A DNA stretch of 64,000 bases. It comes from Nitrospina sp. (GTDB taxonomy: Bacteria > Nitrospinota > Nitrospinia > Nitrospinales > VA-1). The notes below the pieces were generated by a model. It saw nothing but the letters and a program-made list of their open reading frames with translations, did no database searches and was not told the origin of the DNA. Positions 55,871-64,000 of this stretch are shown here, in pieces (within the stretch, counting starts at the first letter, position 1; each line of letters starts with the position of its first letter). The stretch is taken from assembly GCA_018673915.1 (NCBI GenBank), contig JABHBK010000047.1:62001-126000 (forward strand). The letters are read 5' to 3'. The position numbers and the translations under genes were made by a program.

Positions 55871-58603
55871 TTAAAAGAGGTGTTTTTCTCTTTTTACTTG
55901 GCGTTTGTTCCACCACCGTTTATGCCACTCCATCAACAAAATGCAGGTTGATGCGAGCGCTAATACCAATAGCCATATTTTCCCATCAACCGGCTGGGTT
56001 TTTAAAATCAGTTGTCCGACTGGAAGGTACATAGCCAGAACGTGGCTGAGGAATGCACCTAAGACACCAAAGAGTAAAACGGGATTTTGCATCAGGGGTG
56101 TTTTAAAGGCTGACTTGGTTTCTGAACGACAGTTGAACATATGGATGTTCACAAACAATACGATAAATAATAATAATATGTTTCTAGCTGACTCCAGCGG
56201 GATTCCTGAACCCAGCAATACCTGAAAAAGAATAAAGGCTAACCCCCCAATCCAAACGGCAACGATGGCGGACCGTTCAATCATCAGATGATTGAATATA
56301 GGTTCGTCAACAGCACGTGGTTTACGTTGCAACTCATCTCCTTCGCCGGGTTCGAATCCCATTGAAACATCCTGAATTCCTTGAGTGACCAAATTCATCC
56401 AAAGCAGTTGTACAGGGGTTAAAGGTAAAGGGAAACCCGTGGCCACTGCGAGAGTGACGACGACAACCTCTGCCGCACCGGTTGATATCAACATAAAGAT
56501 GACCTTGCGGATATTTTCGTAAGCGATGCGGCCTTTTTCTACGCCTCCTACGATGGTGGCAAAATTATCATCGCTGATCACCAGTTCGGCGGCTTCGCGG
56601 GCGACGTCGGTTCCGGACTGCCCCATAGCGGCACCGATATTTGCTGTTCGAAGTGCTGGGGCATCGTTCACCCCATCACCTGTGACGGCAACAAAGTGGC
56701 CCGTTGCCCGCATCGCGTTGACCAGGTCCAGCTTTTGATGAGGAGCAACGCGCGCAAAAACACGGGCAGTTTTTACAATCTCCTGAATTTCTTCAGGGCT
56801 CATGTTTTGTAACTGGGCTCCTGTAACAACTTGATCCTCATTGAGATCTAATCCAATATCTCTGGCAATCGTTAAAGCAGTCAGTGGGTGATCTCCTGTG
56901 ATAATCGCTACATCAATTCCCGCTTCCCGGCAGGAGGCAATGGCTTCTGGTACACCTTCTCTCAGAGGATCAATCATCCCCGTGAATCCTAAAAACTCAA
57001 GTTCAGTGGGTTCTGCAGGGGGATGATGAGGGTCCAAGTTTTTGGGTGCTGGTCCGTGGGCGAATGCCAGTACCCGGAAACCTTTAGCTGCCATTTCCTC
57101 GGCGGCCTGAAGAATGGAGTGGTGCTTGTTTTCTCCCTCTGCTTCCTTGCACATTGAAAGGACTTGTTCAGGCGAGCCTTTAACAAAGGTCCTGATCTCT
57201 CCGGTGAGTAATTGATGGAAGGAAGCGGAAAACTGGTATTCCGGCTCAAATGGAATCTGATTCACCTGTGGGCAATTTTCCAGCATATGTTCTTGCCCTA
57301 CTTTGATTTTTTGTCCCAGGCTGAGTAGAGCAATATCTGTTGGGTCACCACGATGCGACCATTCTCCATTATGTGCGTGAAGGTCGCCCTCATTGCATAG
57401 CACTGCAGCGGATATTAACGATTCCAATCCTTCAACTTCGTTTATGGAATTTACACTGTGTTCATTGAATATTATTTTTCCATTGGGAGCAAACCCCTGA
57501 CCAGTGACTTGGCACATCGACCCATTTGGCAGTAGGACTTCTTTTACTGTTAGTTCGTTGCAGGTTAAGGTTCCCGTCTTATCGCTGGCTATCATGGTGC
57601 AACTTCCCAGACCTTCAACTGCGGCAAGGCGGCGCACGATGACACCACGTTCTGCCATACGTTTGGTTCCAATTGCAAGGGCAACTGTGAGAGCGACAGG
57701 CAGTCCTTCAGGAATCACGGCAACTGCCAATGCCACGCTGAACATGAACATGTCCAAAACTCCGTAGCCTTGAAACAGAATCCCCAAAATGCCTACGACA
57801 AAGATGGCCACCATCACAAACCAGGCCAGAGCCTGGCTGAACCGTTCCATACGAATAATAAGTGGAGGCTTGCCTTGTCCTGTTGCCATCATGGCCTTTG
57901 CCAGACTGCCAATTTCAGTTCGCATGCCGGTGGCAATGACAATTCCTCTAGCCCGTCCACGTATGACAATGGAACCGGCATATCCCATATTTAATCTATC
58001 CGCAACAGGTTCAGAACCTTCACCGCTCCATCCTGATTTTTTTAATACTGGTAGAGACTCTCCGGTTAATAGGGATTCGTCAATTTCTAACCCATGTGTC
58101 CTTAACAGGCGTAGATCGGCTGGCACTCGATTCCCGGACTCCAGCCAAACGATATCACCAGGAACCACCTGCTCGGCATCTATTTCAAACACCTGACCAT
58201 CGCGTTCCACCGTGGCGCGAATTTGTAATAGCTTCTGTAAGGCCTGGGCACTTTGCTCCGCTCGCCATTCCTGGATTCCGCCGATGGTGGCGTTCAGACA
58301 CAGTACTCCAACGATGAATCCGGCATCAATGAACTCGCCAATGACAAAAGATGCGATTGCGGCTACGGCGAGAATATAAACGAAGGGGCTTTGAAATTGC
58401 CGGATGGCAATTAACCACCATGCAGGGGGCTCAGCCTGCGGAAGTTGGTTTGGGCCATGTGTCTTAAGGCGTAATTGAGCTTCCTGCTTGGAGAGACCTT
58501 TTGATGTTGCTTCTAGTTTTAAAAATAAATCAGCTTCCTTCTGGGTATGCCAGAATTCGCCAGGAGACGGTGGGGCCGTTTCGGAATGAGATAAAGGGTT
58601 CAT
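55871..58603 (-). CDS. P2-type cation-transporting ATPase (Ca2+/Mn2+ or related)
   Basis: 910 residues with the full P2 layout: cation-ATPase N-terminal domain (about 15-80), TM1-2, actuator with TGES (180-183), TM3-4 with PEGLP (298-302), phosphorylation motif DKTGTLT with D341, nucleotide-binding domain, TGDHPLTA, GDGVNDAPAL, and TM5-10 ending in a basic tail. PEGLP in TM4 is the SERCA/PMR1-type cation site, pointing to Ca2+ or Mn2+, though Na+ or K+ transporters of this group exist. It lies immediately right of the tRNA-Pro scar, 25 nt downstream of the nfnB-like gene on the same strand, so it may be co-transcribed with nfnAB. Confidence 0.92.
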   Translation of the reverse strand: MNPLSHSETAPPSPGEFWHTQKEADLFLKLEATSKGLSKQEAQLRLKTHGPNQLPQAEPPAWWLIAIRQFQSPFVYILAVAAIASFVIGEFIDAGFIVGVLCLNATIGGIQEWRAEQSAQALQKLLQIRATVERDGQVFEIDAEQVVPGDIVWLESGNRVPADLRLLRTHGLEIDESLLTGESLPVLKKSGWSGEGSEPVADRLNMGYAGSIVIRGRARGIVIATGMRTEIGSLAKAMMATGQGKPPLIIRMERFSQALAWFVMVAIFVVGILGILFQGYGVLDMFMFSVALAVAVIPEGLPVALTVALAIGTKRMAERGVIVRRLAAVEGLGSCTMIASDKTGTLTCNELTVKEVLLPNGSMCQVTGQGFAPNGKIIFNEHSVNSINEVEGLESLISAAVLCNEGDLHAHNGEWSHRGDPTDIALLSLGQKIKVGQEHMLENCPQVNQIPFEPEYQFSASFHQLLTGEIRTFVKGSPEQVLSMCKEAEGENKHHSILQAAEEMAAKGFRVLAFAHGPAPKNLDPHHPPAEPTELEFLGFTGMIDPLREGVPEAIASCREAGIDVAIITGDHPLTALTIARDIGLDLNEDQVVTGAQLQNMSPEEIQEIVKTARVFARVAPHQKLDLVNAMRATGHFVAVTGDGVNDAPALRTANIGAAMGQSGTDVAREAAELVISDDNFATIVGGVEKGRIAYENIRKVIFMLISTGAAEVVVVTLAVATGFPLPLTPVQLLWMNLVTQGIQDVSMGFEPGEGDELQRKPRAVDEPIFNHLMIERSAIVAVWIGGLAFILFQVLLGSGIPLESARNILLLFIVLFVNIHMFNCRSETKSAFKTPLMQNPVLLFGVLGAFLSHVLAMYLPVGQLILKTQPVDGKIWLLVLALASTCILLMEWHKRWWNKRQVKREKHLF

Positions 58604-58628
58604 TAGATATAAGTAGATGCTTTCCTGG

Positions 58629-60050
58629 TTAACGACTCATTATGTACTGATGAATTCCCTCTGCAGCTTTTTTACCTGCCCCCATTGCGGAAATAACGGT
58701 TGCGGCTCCGGTGACGATATCGCCTCCGGCAAATACCCCGGGCCGGGAAGTTAAATTAATATTGGGATCGGCTAATTCAATATGTCCGTGGCTATCCGTC
58801 TTTAAATCGGAAGCACTTTTTGCAATTAACGGATTGACTCCACTGCCGAGGGCGATAATAACGGCATCGGTTTTTATAGAGAAGGCACTGTTTTCCACGG
58901 GTCGTGGATGTTTTCGACCGGAGCCATCCGGTTCACCCAACTCCATTTTTTGGCAGACAATCTTGGATACCCAACCGTTGGCACCTTTTATCTCTGTCGG
59001 ACTTTCAAGATAATGAAACTCTATTCCTTCAGCTTCGGCATGTTCGACTTCTTCCAGTCGCGCGGGCAACTCCTCTCGTGAACGCCGGTAAATCAGCATC
59101 ACTTTTTCGGTCGTCGGCAGGCGAAGAGCAGTCCTGGCAGCGTCCAGTGCGGTGTTACCACCACCGATCACGGCAAAGATTTTGTGGTGATGAATGGGCG
59201 TGTCGAACACCGGGAACTCCCAGGCGTGCATTAAATTGATCCGGGTCAAAAATTCATTGGCTGAATATACGCCATTGAGATTTTCACCGGGGATATCCAG
59301 AAAATAAGGCAGTCCCGCACCGGTACCAATGAAGATGGCGTTAAACCCATCCTCTCCCATCAAATCGTCCAGAGTTTTGATTTTTCCAATTACGTAATTG
59401 ACTTTGATCTCAATCCCCAGGCGCTTCAAGTAATCCAATTCAGCCTCCAGAATTTCCTTTGGAAGACGAAACTCCGGGATGCCGTAGAACAAAACGCCCC
59501 CGGGTTTATGCAAAGCCTCAAAGATAACGACTTCATGTCCCAGCTTCGCAAGATCGCTCGCGGCGGCTAATCCTGCCGGCCCGGCTCCAATGATGGCGAT
59601 CTTTTTTCCGGTGGGCGGTGCTGTTTCGATGGTGTTTACTTCTTGGTGTAGGTGTTCGTAATCCGCGACAAAACGTTCCAGCTTTCCGATCGCCAGGGGT
59701 TCGCCCTTGATACCGATGACGCAATGTTTTTCGCATTGGTCTTCTTGCGGGCAGACTCGACCTGTGACAGCGGGCAGCGCGTTAGATTCTTTGACGATAC
59801 GAGCTGCTTCAAGAAAGTCGCCTTTGGCGACCTGTTCAAGAAAGTCCGGGATGGCAACCCGCACGGGGCATCCGATCACGCATTTGGGTTTTTTACATTG
59901 GACGCAACGCGAGGCTTCGAGTTGGGCCATGGCTGGCGTATACCCCAGGCTCACTTCCTGAAAATTTTTGCTTCTCTCTTCAGGATTCTGTTCTGGAGCC
60001 CGAGTCCGTGGTGCTATATATCGTTGTTTGCTTTTTTCATTTTTAGCCAT
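58629..60050 (-). CDS. nfnB: NfnB-type large subunit of NADH-dependent ferredoxin:NADP+ oxidoreductase (GltA/GltD-like)
   Basis: 473 residues. N-terminal iron-sulfur domain with CVQCKKPKCVIGCP (about 49-62) and CPQEDQCEKHC (about 98-108) for two [4Fe-4S] clusters; FAD-binding GAGPAGLAAA (about 153) and an NAD(P) site GGGNTALDAAR (about 297); the C-terminal GVFAGGDIVTGAAT is typical. Alone it could be called glutamate synthase small subunit, but no large subunit is nearby and its start overlaps an NfnA-like gene by 8 nt, so the Nfn assignment is preferred. Nfn couples NADH and reduced ferredoxin oxidation to NADP+ reduction by flavin-based electron bifurcation, in the cytoplasm. Confidence 0.88.
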   Translation of the reverse strand: MAKNEKSKQRYIAPRTRAPEQNPEERSKNFQEVSLGYTPAMAQLEASRCVQCKKPKCVIGCPVRVAIPDFLEQVAKGDFLEAARIVKESNALPAVTGRVCPQEDQCEKHCVIGIKGEPLAIGKLERFVADYEHLHQEVNTIETAPPTGKKIAIIGAGPAGLAAASDLAKLGHEVVIFEALHKPGGVLFYGIPEFRLPKEILEAELDYLKRLGIEIKVNYVIGKIKTLDDLMGEDGFNAIFIGTGAGLPYFLDIPGENLNGVYSANEFLTRINLMHAWEFPVFDTPIHHHKIFAVIGGGNTALDAARTALRLPTTEKVMLIYRRSREELPARLEEVEHAEAEGIEFHYLESPTEIKGANGWVSKIVCQKMELGEPDGSGRKHPRPVENSAFSIKTDAVIIALGSGVNPLIAKSASDLKTDSHGHIELADPNINLTSRPGVFAGGDIVTGAATVISAMGAGKKAAEGIHQYIMSR

Positions 60051-60912
60051 ATATTTGAGATACCTCCGCGATCCGGCACTTCCCTGCAGTATCCTTTAAG
60101 TATTTCTCCTTCGCTTCAGTTTCTTCCGGGATGTAGGTCTTCAGTCGATTGAGCAATCCCTCAAAATCGACCGCATGGCCATCGAACTCCGGCCCGTCTA
60201 CACAAGCGAACTTCATTTCACCGTTCACTGTCACCCGGCAGGCGCCGCACATGCCTGTTCCATCAATCATGATAGGGTTCATACTTAAGAAAGTCGGGAT
60301 CTTGTGAGGTCGCGTCAAGTCTGCCACCGCTTTCATCATGATTAAAGGGCCGATAGCGATGACGCGATTAATGGGTTCCTTTTTATCGATCAAAATTTGC
60401 AGGATATCCGTGACGAGGCCTATTGCACCGTGACTCCCATCATCGGTGACAACGTGAACGTCTGTTGAAGCTGTTCGCATTTCCTTTTCGAGGATCACCA
60501 GCTCTTCAGTTCGAGCCCCTAAAATCGAAATGGTTTTATTTCCCGCTTGCGTCAATGCACGGGCAATGGGGTGGATTGCGGCAATGCCGAATCCTCCTCC
60601 AACAAGAGCAACGGTTCCAAAGAGGTCGATTTGACTGCTATTCCCCAATGGCCCGACAACATCCAAAATAAAGTCACCGGCGTGCATGAGACTCATTTCG
60701 AGCGAAGTCTTCCCCACCGCTTGGACGTAAAAAGTGAGCGTTCCATCGATCGGGTCAAAATCTGAAATGGTGATCGGGATGCGCTCACCCGTCTCATCCA
60801 GCCGAATGATGACGAATTGGCCAGGCAGCGCTTTTTTGGCGATGTCAGGTGCGTGCAGGAGATAATAAAACACTTGCGGGGCTAACTGTGTTTTTTTAAG
60901 AATTTTAAACAT
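60043..60912 (-). CDS. nfnA: NfnA-type small subunit of NADH-dependent ferredoxin:NADP+ oxidoreductase
   Basis: 289 residues, ferredoxin-NADP reductase fold: FAD site with IPITISDFD (about 50-58), NAD-binding VGGGFGIAAIHPIARAL, and C-terminal MCGACRVTV plus FACVDGPEFDGH supplying the [2Fe-2S] cysteines. This domain order is that of NfnA / sulfide dehydrogenase alpha subunit. It overlaps nfnB by 8 nt and is transcribed first. Physiological link: a group 3b hydrogenase begins at the right edge of the window and also uses NADP(H), so both may balance ferredoxin, NADH and NADPH pools. Confidence 0.9.
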   Translation of the reverse strand: MFKILKKTQLAPQVFYYLLHAPDIAKKALPGQFVIIRLDETGERIPITISDFDPIDGTLTFYVQAVGKTSLEMSLMHAGDFILDVVGPLGNSSQIDLFGTVALVGGGFGIAAIHPIARALTQAGNKTISILGARTEELVILEKEMRTASTDVHVVTDDGSHGAIGLVTDILQILIDKKEPINRVIAIGPLIMMKAVADLTRPHKIPTFLSMNPIMIDGTGMCGACRVTVNGEMKFACVDGPEFDGHAVDFEGLLNRLKTYIPEETEAKEKYLKDTAGKCRIAEVSQIYG

Positions 60913-61249
60913 ATCGAGTTGTATTTAATTAGCCACTATTTTCATTGATGTTTCGTTCGATTCTTTCCACTTAACTGCAGCTCTATTTAATTTGATATCC
61001 GATTTGTCAAATATATTCCCATTCAACAGGGTATTCCATGAAATTGAGAGTATCTTTAGTAATTAGATATACGCGCCATGAGGCTCGCCGTGAATCCAGA
61101 AAACCGGTTTGAGGCGATTTCTTCCGCAAAGGATATTGCAAGTCAATAGAGGAAGATTCTGCTGCCCGACCCCATTATTATTAATGGGGAATATTTCTAT
61201 TTGGGTGGTGTCTTATATATAAGAGAACTATTGCATTGGTTTGGAGCCT
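60913..61249. other. Divergent intergenic region between nfnA and the hydrogenase-linked operon
   Basis: 337 nt holding promoters for both directions. A 6-bp hairpin CCCCAT / ATGGGG with an 8-nt loop lies at 61170-61189, 60 nt before the operon's first gene. No sigma54 consensus or tRNA seen. Confidence 0.5.
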
Positions 61250-62575
61250 ATGAAACGAAATAGAGTTCTTATCATGGGAGCGGGAGGGAGGGATTTTCAT
61301 GCCTTCAACACCCGCTTTAAAAATGAAGCGGACTATGAAGTGGTGGCCTTCACCGCAACACAAATTCCCGGAATAGACAACAAGACTTTTCCGGCCAGTT
61401 TGTCGGGAAGACTTTACCCGAAGGGGATTCCCATATTGCCTGAAGACCAGTTGCTGAACTTGATCCGTGATGAATCCATCGACGCAGTGGTTTTTGCTTA
61501 CAGCGATGTCTCCCATGAATATGTGATGCATCAGGCTTCCAGTGTTATCTCCGCAGGAGCCGACTTCTGGCTGTTCAGTGTTTCGGGTTCGATGATCCGG
61601 TCTGAAAAGAAAATCATCTCGGTTTGTGCGGTTCGCACCGGGTGCGGTAAATCCCAGACCTCCCGAAAAATTTCCCGGATTCTTAAGGACCACGGTAAAA
61701 AAGTCGGTGTGATCCGTCATCCCATGCCTTATGGAAATCTGGACAAACAAAAAGTGCAAAGGTTTTGCAGTTTTGCCGATCTGAAAAAACAAGAATGCAC
61801 CATTGAGGAAATGGAAGAATATGAACCTTATGTTGCCATGGGATTCCCTATTTTCGCGGGCGTCGATTATGAAGCCATCTTGCGGGAAGCGGAGAAAGAG
61901 GCGGACATTATTATCTGGGATGGGGGTAATAACGACTTTTCTTTTTATTTGCCGGACTTGGAAATCGTCGTGGTTGATCCCCATCGTGCAGGAGATGAGC
62001 TGTCTTATTATCCGGGAGAGGTGAACTTTAAAAGGGCGGATGTCATCATCATTAATAAGATGGATACGGCAGAAGATTCTGCCGTCCAATTTGTGAAAGA
62101 AAATATTCATACCTGCAATGCGGGAGCGGTGGTTATCGAAGCTTGTTCCCCCGTCCATGCCGAGCAGGGAAAATCGATCTCTGGTCAGCGGGTGCTGGTG
62201 GTGGAAGATGGCCCCACCCTGACGCATGGTGGCATGAAGTATGGAGCGGGTACGCTGGCGGCCAAACAATATGGAGCGAAAGAAATTATTGATCCTCGGC
62301 CCTGGCTGACCGGAACCCTTGTCGACACCTTTAAGAAATATCCTGAGATAGGCAATCTTCTGCCGGCGATGGGGTACGGCAACGAACAGATCAGGGATCT
62401 GGAACAGACCATCAATAAGTCAGACTGTGATCTTGTTGTTATTGGGACCCCTATTGATTTGGCAAGAGTGATCAATATTCAAAAACCATCTGTTCGGGTA
62501 ACATATGAGTTGGAAGAGGTGGGCACTCCAAATCTGGAAACAATTTTAAAGCCTTTCATAGATAATGTCGTTTGA
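61250..62575 (+). CDS. Cyclic 2,3-diphosphoglycerate synthetase-like P-loop protein
   Basis: 441 residues from the ATG at 61250, preferred over a TTG at 61241 because family members start right before the RVLIMGAGGRDFHAFN motif and GGAG precedes the ATG. N-terminal Rossmann-like domain (1-110); P-loop RTGCGKSQ (about 129-136); later IIINKMD resembles a G-protein NKxD motif, and GGMKYGAGTLAA is a family hallmark. The founding archaeal enzyme makes cyclic 2,3-diphosphoglycerate, but bacterial members often sit with carbamate kinase or hydrogenases and their reaction is not established. Carbamate kinase follows after 17 nt, in the same operon. Confidence 0.85.
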   Translation: MKRNRVLIMGAGGRDFHAFNTRFKNEADYEVVAFTATQIPGIDNKTFPASLSGRLYPKGIPILPEDQLLNLIRDESIDAVVFAYSDVSHEYVMHQASSVISAGADFWLFSVSGSMIRSEKKIISVCAVRTGCGKSQTSRKISRILKDHGKKVGVIRHPMPYGNLDKQKVQRFCSFADLKKQECTIEEMEEYEPYVAMGFPIFAGVDYEAILREAEKEADIIIWDGGNNDFSFYLPDLEIVVVDPHRAGDELSYYPGEVNFKRADVIIINKMDTAEDSAVQFVKENIHTCNAGAVVIEACSPVHAEQGKSISGQRVLVVEDGPTLTHGGMKYGAGTLAAKQYGAKEIIDPRPWLTGTLVDTFKKYPEIGNLLPAMGYGNEQIRDLEQTINKSDCDLVVIGTPIDLARVINIQKPSVRVTYELEEVGTPNLETILKPFIDNVV

Positions 62576-62592
62576 GTTCGAATTGAAATAGA

Positions 62593-63561
62593 ATGAATGA
62601 TTTGGATCACAAGCCGAGCTTACTCATCTCTTTTGGAGGCAATGCCCTCAATGTTCCGGATCAGGTTCACGCCCATCAAAAGGAGGAATTTGAAATCGCT
62701 CGAAAGAGTATGAACGGTGTTGCGGACCTTCTTGAAAAGGGCTATAACAAAATAATATTGACGCATGGAAATGGGCCGCAGGTCGGTCAAATTTTTCTTC
62801 AGCAAGAACTCACCAAACTTGAGTTTCCCCGGCAAATCACGTTGGATGTTTGCGTTGCCGACAGCCAGGGAAGAATCGGTTACATTCTGCAAAATGTTTT
62901 TGATAACGTTTGCCAGAAACGGGGGATTGACAAAAGATCCTTTGCCGTGATCACGCAGGTTGTTGTGGATCCTAAAGACCCGGCTTTTGACAATCCTTCA
63001 AAACCCATCGGCGTTTTTTATTCTCAAAAGGATGCGCAAAAATTGACCGAAGAGCTAGGCTGGGAGTTGGTAGAAGATGCGGGTCGGGGTTTTCGCCGCG
63101 TAGTACCTTCTCCGAATCCTTTGGAAATAGTGGAAATGAAAATCTTCCATGAAGTTCTTGAGGCAGGTTTCATAGCCATAGGGGGTGGAGGGGGAGGCAT
63201 TCCGGTAGTTAGAGGATCGAATGGAGAACTAAACGGGGTCGAAGCGGTTATCGATAAAGACCGGACAAGCGCTCTTCTTGCCAATGAAGTGGGAATAGAG
63301 CAACTAATTATTTTGACGGGAGTTGATTTTGCCTGCTTGAATTACAAATCGCCTCAACTCCAACCCATTAAAAATATCACCGTTGATAAAATGGAATACT
63401 ATTTGAAACAGGGCGAGTTCATGGAAGGAAGCATGAAACCCAAGGTGGAGGCAGCAATTGATTTTGTGAAAAATGGCGGCAAGAAGGCGATAATTGCTAA
63501 CCTTTATGACTTGCTTCCGGCCACGGAAGGAAAAACTGGAACCCATATTTCGGCGGATTAA
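62593..63561 (+). CDS. arcC: Carbamate kinase
   Basis: 322 residues, normal length. Substrate and nucleotide signatures are present: LLISFGGNAL (2-phosphate loop), LTHGNGPQVGQ, RRVVPSPNP, GGGGGGIPVV, and VIDKDRTSALLANEV. It interconverts carbamoyl phosphate + ADP and carbamate + ATP in the cytoplasm. No arginine deiminase or ornithine carbamoyltransferase genes are nearby, so a catabolic arginine role is not suggested. Position between a P-loop protein and a hydrogenase subunit (3-nt gap to the latter) suggests it supplies carbamoyl phosphate for HypF, which makes the cyanide ligands of the [NiFe] centre (inference). Confidence 0.94.
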   Translation: MNDLDHKPSLLISFGGNALNVPDQVHAHQKEEFEIARKSMNGVADLLEKGYNKIILTHGNGPQVGQIFLQQELTKLEFPRQITLDVCVADSQGRIGYILQNVFDNVCQKRGIDKRSFAVITQVVVDPKDPAFDNPSKPIGVFYSQKDAQKLTEELGWELVEDAGRGFRRVVPSPNPLEIVEMKIFHEVLEAGFIAIGGGGGGIPVVRGSNGELNGVEAVIDKDRTSALLANEVGIEQLIILTGVDFACLNYKSPQLQPIKNITVDKMEYYLKQGEFMEGSMKPKVEAAIDFVKNGGKKAIIANLYDLLPATEGKTGTHISAD

Positions 63562-63564
63562 TTC

Positions 63565-64000
63565 ATGAACAAACCTGTGATCATTGACCCTGAAGGTTTG
63601 AACCAACTTATTTCCACATTGACCAGGATGGGATTTCAGGTTGTTGGCCCTACGGTTCGTGAGGAAGCCATTGTTTATGAAAAGTTGGAGTCAATAAAGG
63701 ATCTTCCTGAAGGGTTTACCGATGAGCAGGATGGCGGTATCTACCGTTTGAAAAGGCGTTCGGATAAGGCTTTGTTCGGCTATGTCGTGGGGCCGCATTC
63801 CTGGAAAAAGTTTCTGCATCCGCCTGAGCGACGATTGTGGAGTGCCGATTCAGAAGGAAATGATTTCAAGATAAAACCTGAAAAACTGGAGTCGCCAAAG
63901 TTTGCTTTTCTGGGTGTCCGTGCTTGCGAAATGCATGCGATTGCCATTCAGGATAAAGTTTTTATTAATGACAAATATGTCGACCCTGTTTATCAGATTC
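63565..64000 (+). CDS. Group 3b [NiFe]-hydrogenase (sulfhydrogenase) beta subunit, iron-sulfur protein, N-terminal part
   Basis: 145 codons to the right edge; the C-terminus with the ferredoxin domain lies outside. The start is ATG 3 nt after the arcC stop. The segment FGYVVGPHSWKKFLHPPERR and especially AFLGVRACEMHAIAIQDKVF match HydB/HyhB-type beta subunits of cytosolic NADP-linked hydrogenases (GVRxCDLxAIxIQD). In this enzyme type the beta and gamma subunits pass electrons between the [NiFe] alpha/delta core and NADP(H). The remaining subunits would be expected just right of the window. A related 4Fe-4S dicluster protein such as an anaerobic sulfite reductase subunit A is the main alternative. 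Confidence 0.8.
   Translation, partial: MNKPVIIDPEGLNQLISTLTRMGFQVVGPTVREEAIVYEKLESIKDLPEGFTDEQDGGIYRLKRRSDKALFGYVVGPHSWKKFLHPPERRLWSADSEGNDFKIKPEKLESPKFAFLGVRACEMHAIAIQDKVFINDKYVDPVYQI

Noticed and set aside
61181-62269. 362-residue minus-strand open frame
   Set aside because: It is fully antisense to the cDPG-synthetase-like gene, which has clear family motifs, a P-loop and operon spacing with arcC. The antisense product has no recognisable domains and a His/Phe/Arg-rich composition typical of shadow frames.

Overview
This 64 kb window is bacterial chromosome with moderate GC, dense two-component signalling genes and many short operons. The organism looks like a marine Nitrospinota (Nitrospina-like) nitrite oxidiser or a close relative. 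That is an inference from gene content: a copper nitrite reductase (NirK) next to an Rrf2 regulator, a di-haem cytochrome c peroxidase, an Nfn transhydrogenase, and at the right edge the start of an iron-sulfur subunit of a group 3b [NiFe]-hydrogenase (sulfhydrogenase type). No rRNA or complete tRNA gene is present to confirm it.

Layout. 1-3 kb: a GlnD-like PII uridylyltransferase running off the left edge, and a feedback-type DAHP synthase. 3-8.2 kb: five small redox/detoxification genes on the minus strand (VOC protein, pirin, DoxX, a degenerate metallo-beta-lactamase protein, nitroreductase), opposite a PAS-containing sigma54 activator. A near-consensus sigma54 promoter and a large inverted repeat lie between them. 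8.2-18.7 kb: lipoprotein, cytochrome c peroxidase, hybrid kinase, FGE-like protein, aldehyde dehydrogenase plus an acetolactate-synthase-like TPP enzyme, then nirK and its divergent Rrf2 regulator. 19-21.6 kb: a 450-residue pentapeptide-repeat protein between two duplicated CBS-domain genes. 21.8-36.1 kb: a CheA with two CheW-like modules, a GDPD, a GT39-type transferase, and a run of three hybrid kinases with CheR and a receiver-less CheB.

36.7-55.7 kb is bracketed by two same-orientation remnants of the 3' end of a tRNA-Pro gene, each followed on the minus strand by a terminator. Between them are another CHASE3 hybrid kinase, a second GT39-type protein, a DevC/DevA-like exporter whose ATPase carries a cyclic-nucleotide-binding-type domain, an HlyD-like adaptor, an RND/LolA-like/outer-membrane-barrel trio, an MCP stub, two stand-alone receivers and an orphan transglutaminase-like protein. 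This looks like island material accreted at a tRNA. 55.9-64 kb: a P2-type cation ATPase, NfnB/NfnA, and a rightward operon of a cyclic-2,3-diphosphoglycerate-synthetase-like P-loop protein, carbamate kinase and hydrogenase beta subunit.

How the parts may work together: the Nfn complex and the hydrogenase both exchange electrons with NAD(P)H and ferredoxin, and carbamate kinase could supply carbamoyl phosphate for hydrogenase cyanide ligands. The CheR/CheB pair lies directly downstream of a kinase with Glu/Gln-rich coiled-coil repeats, so adaptation by methylation may act on that kinase rather than on a classical chemoreceptor.
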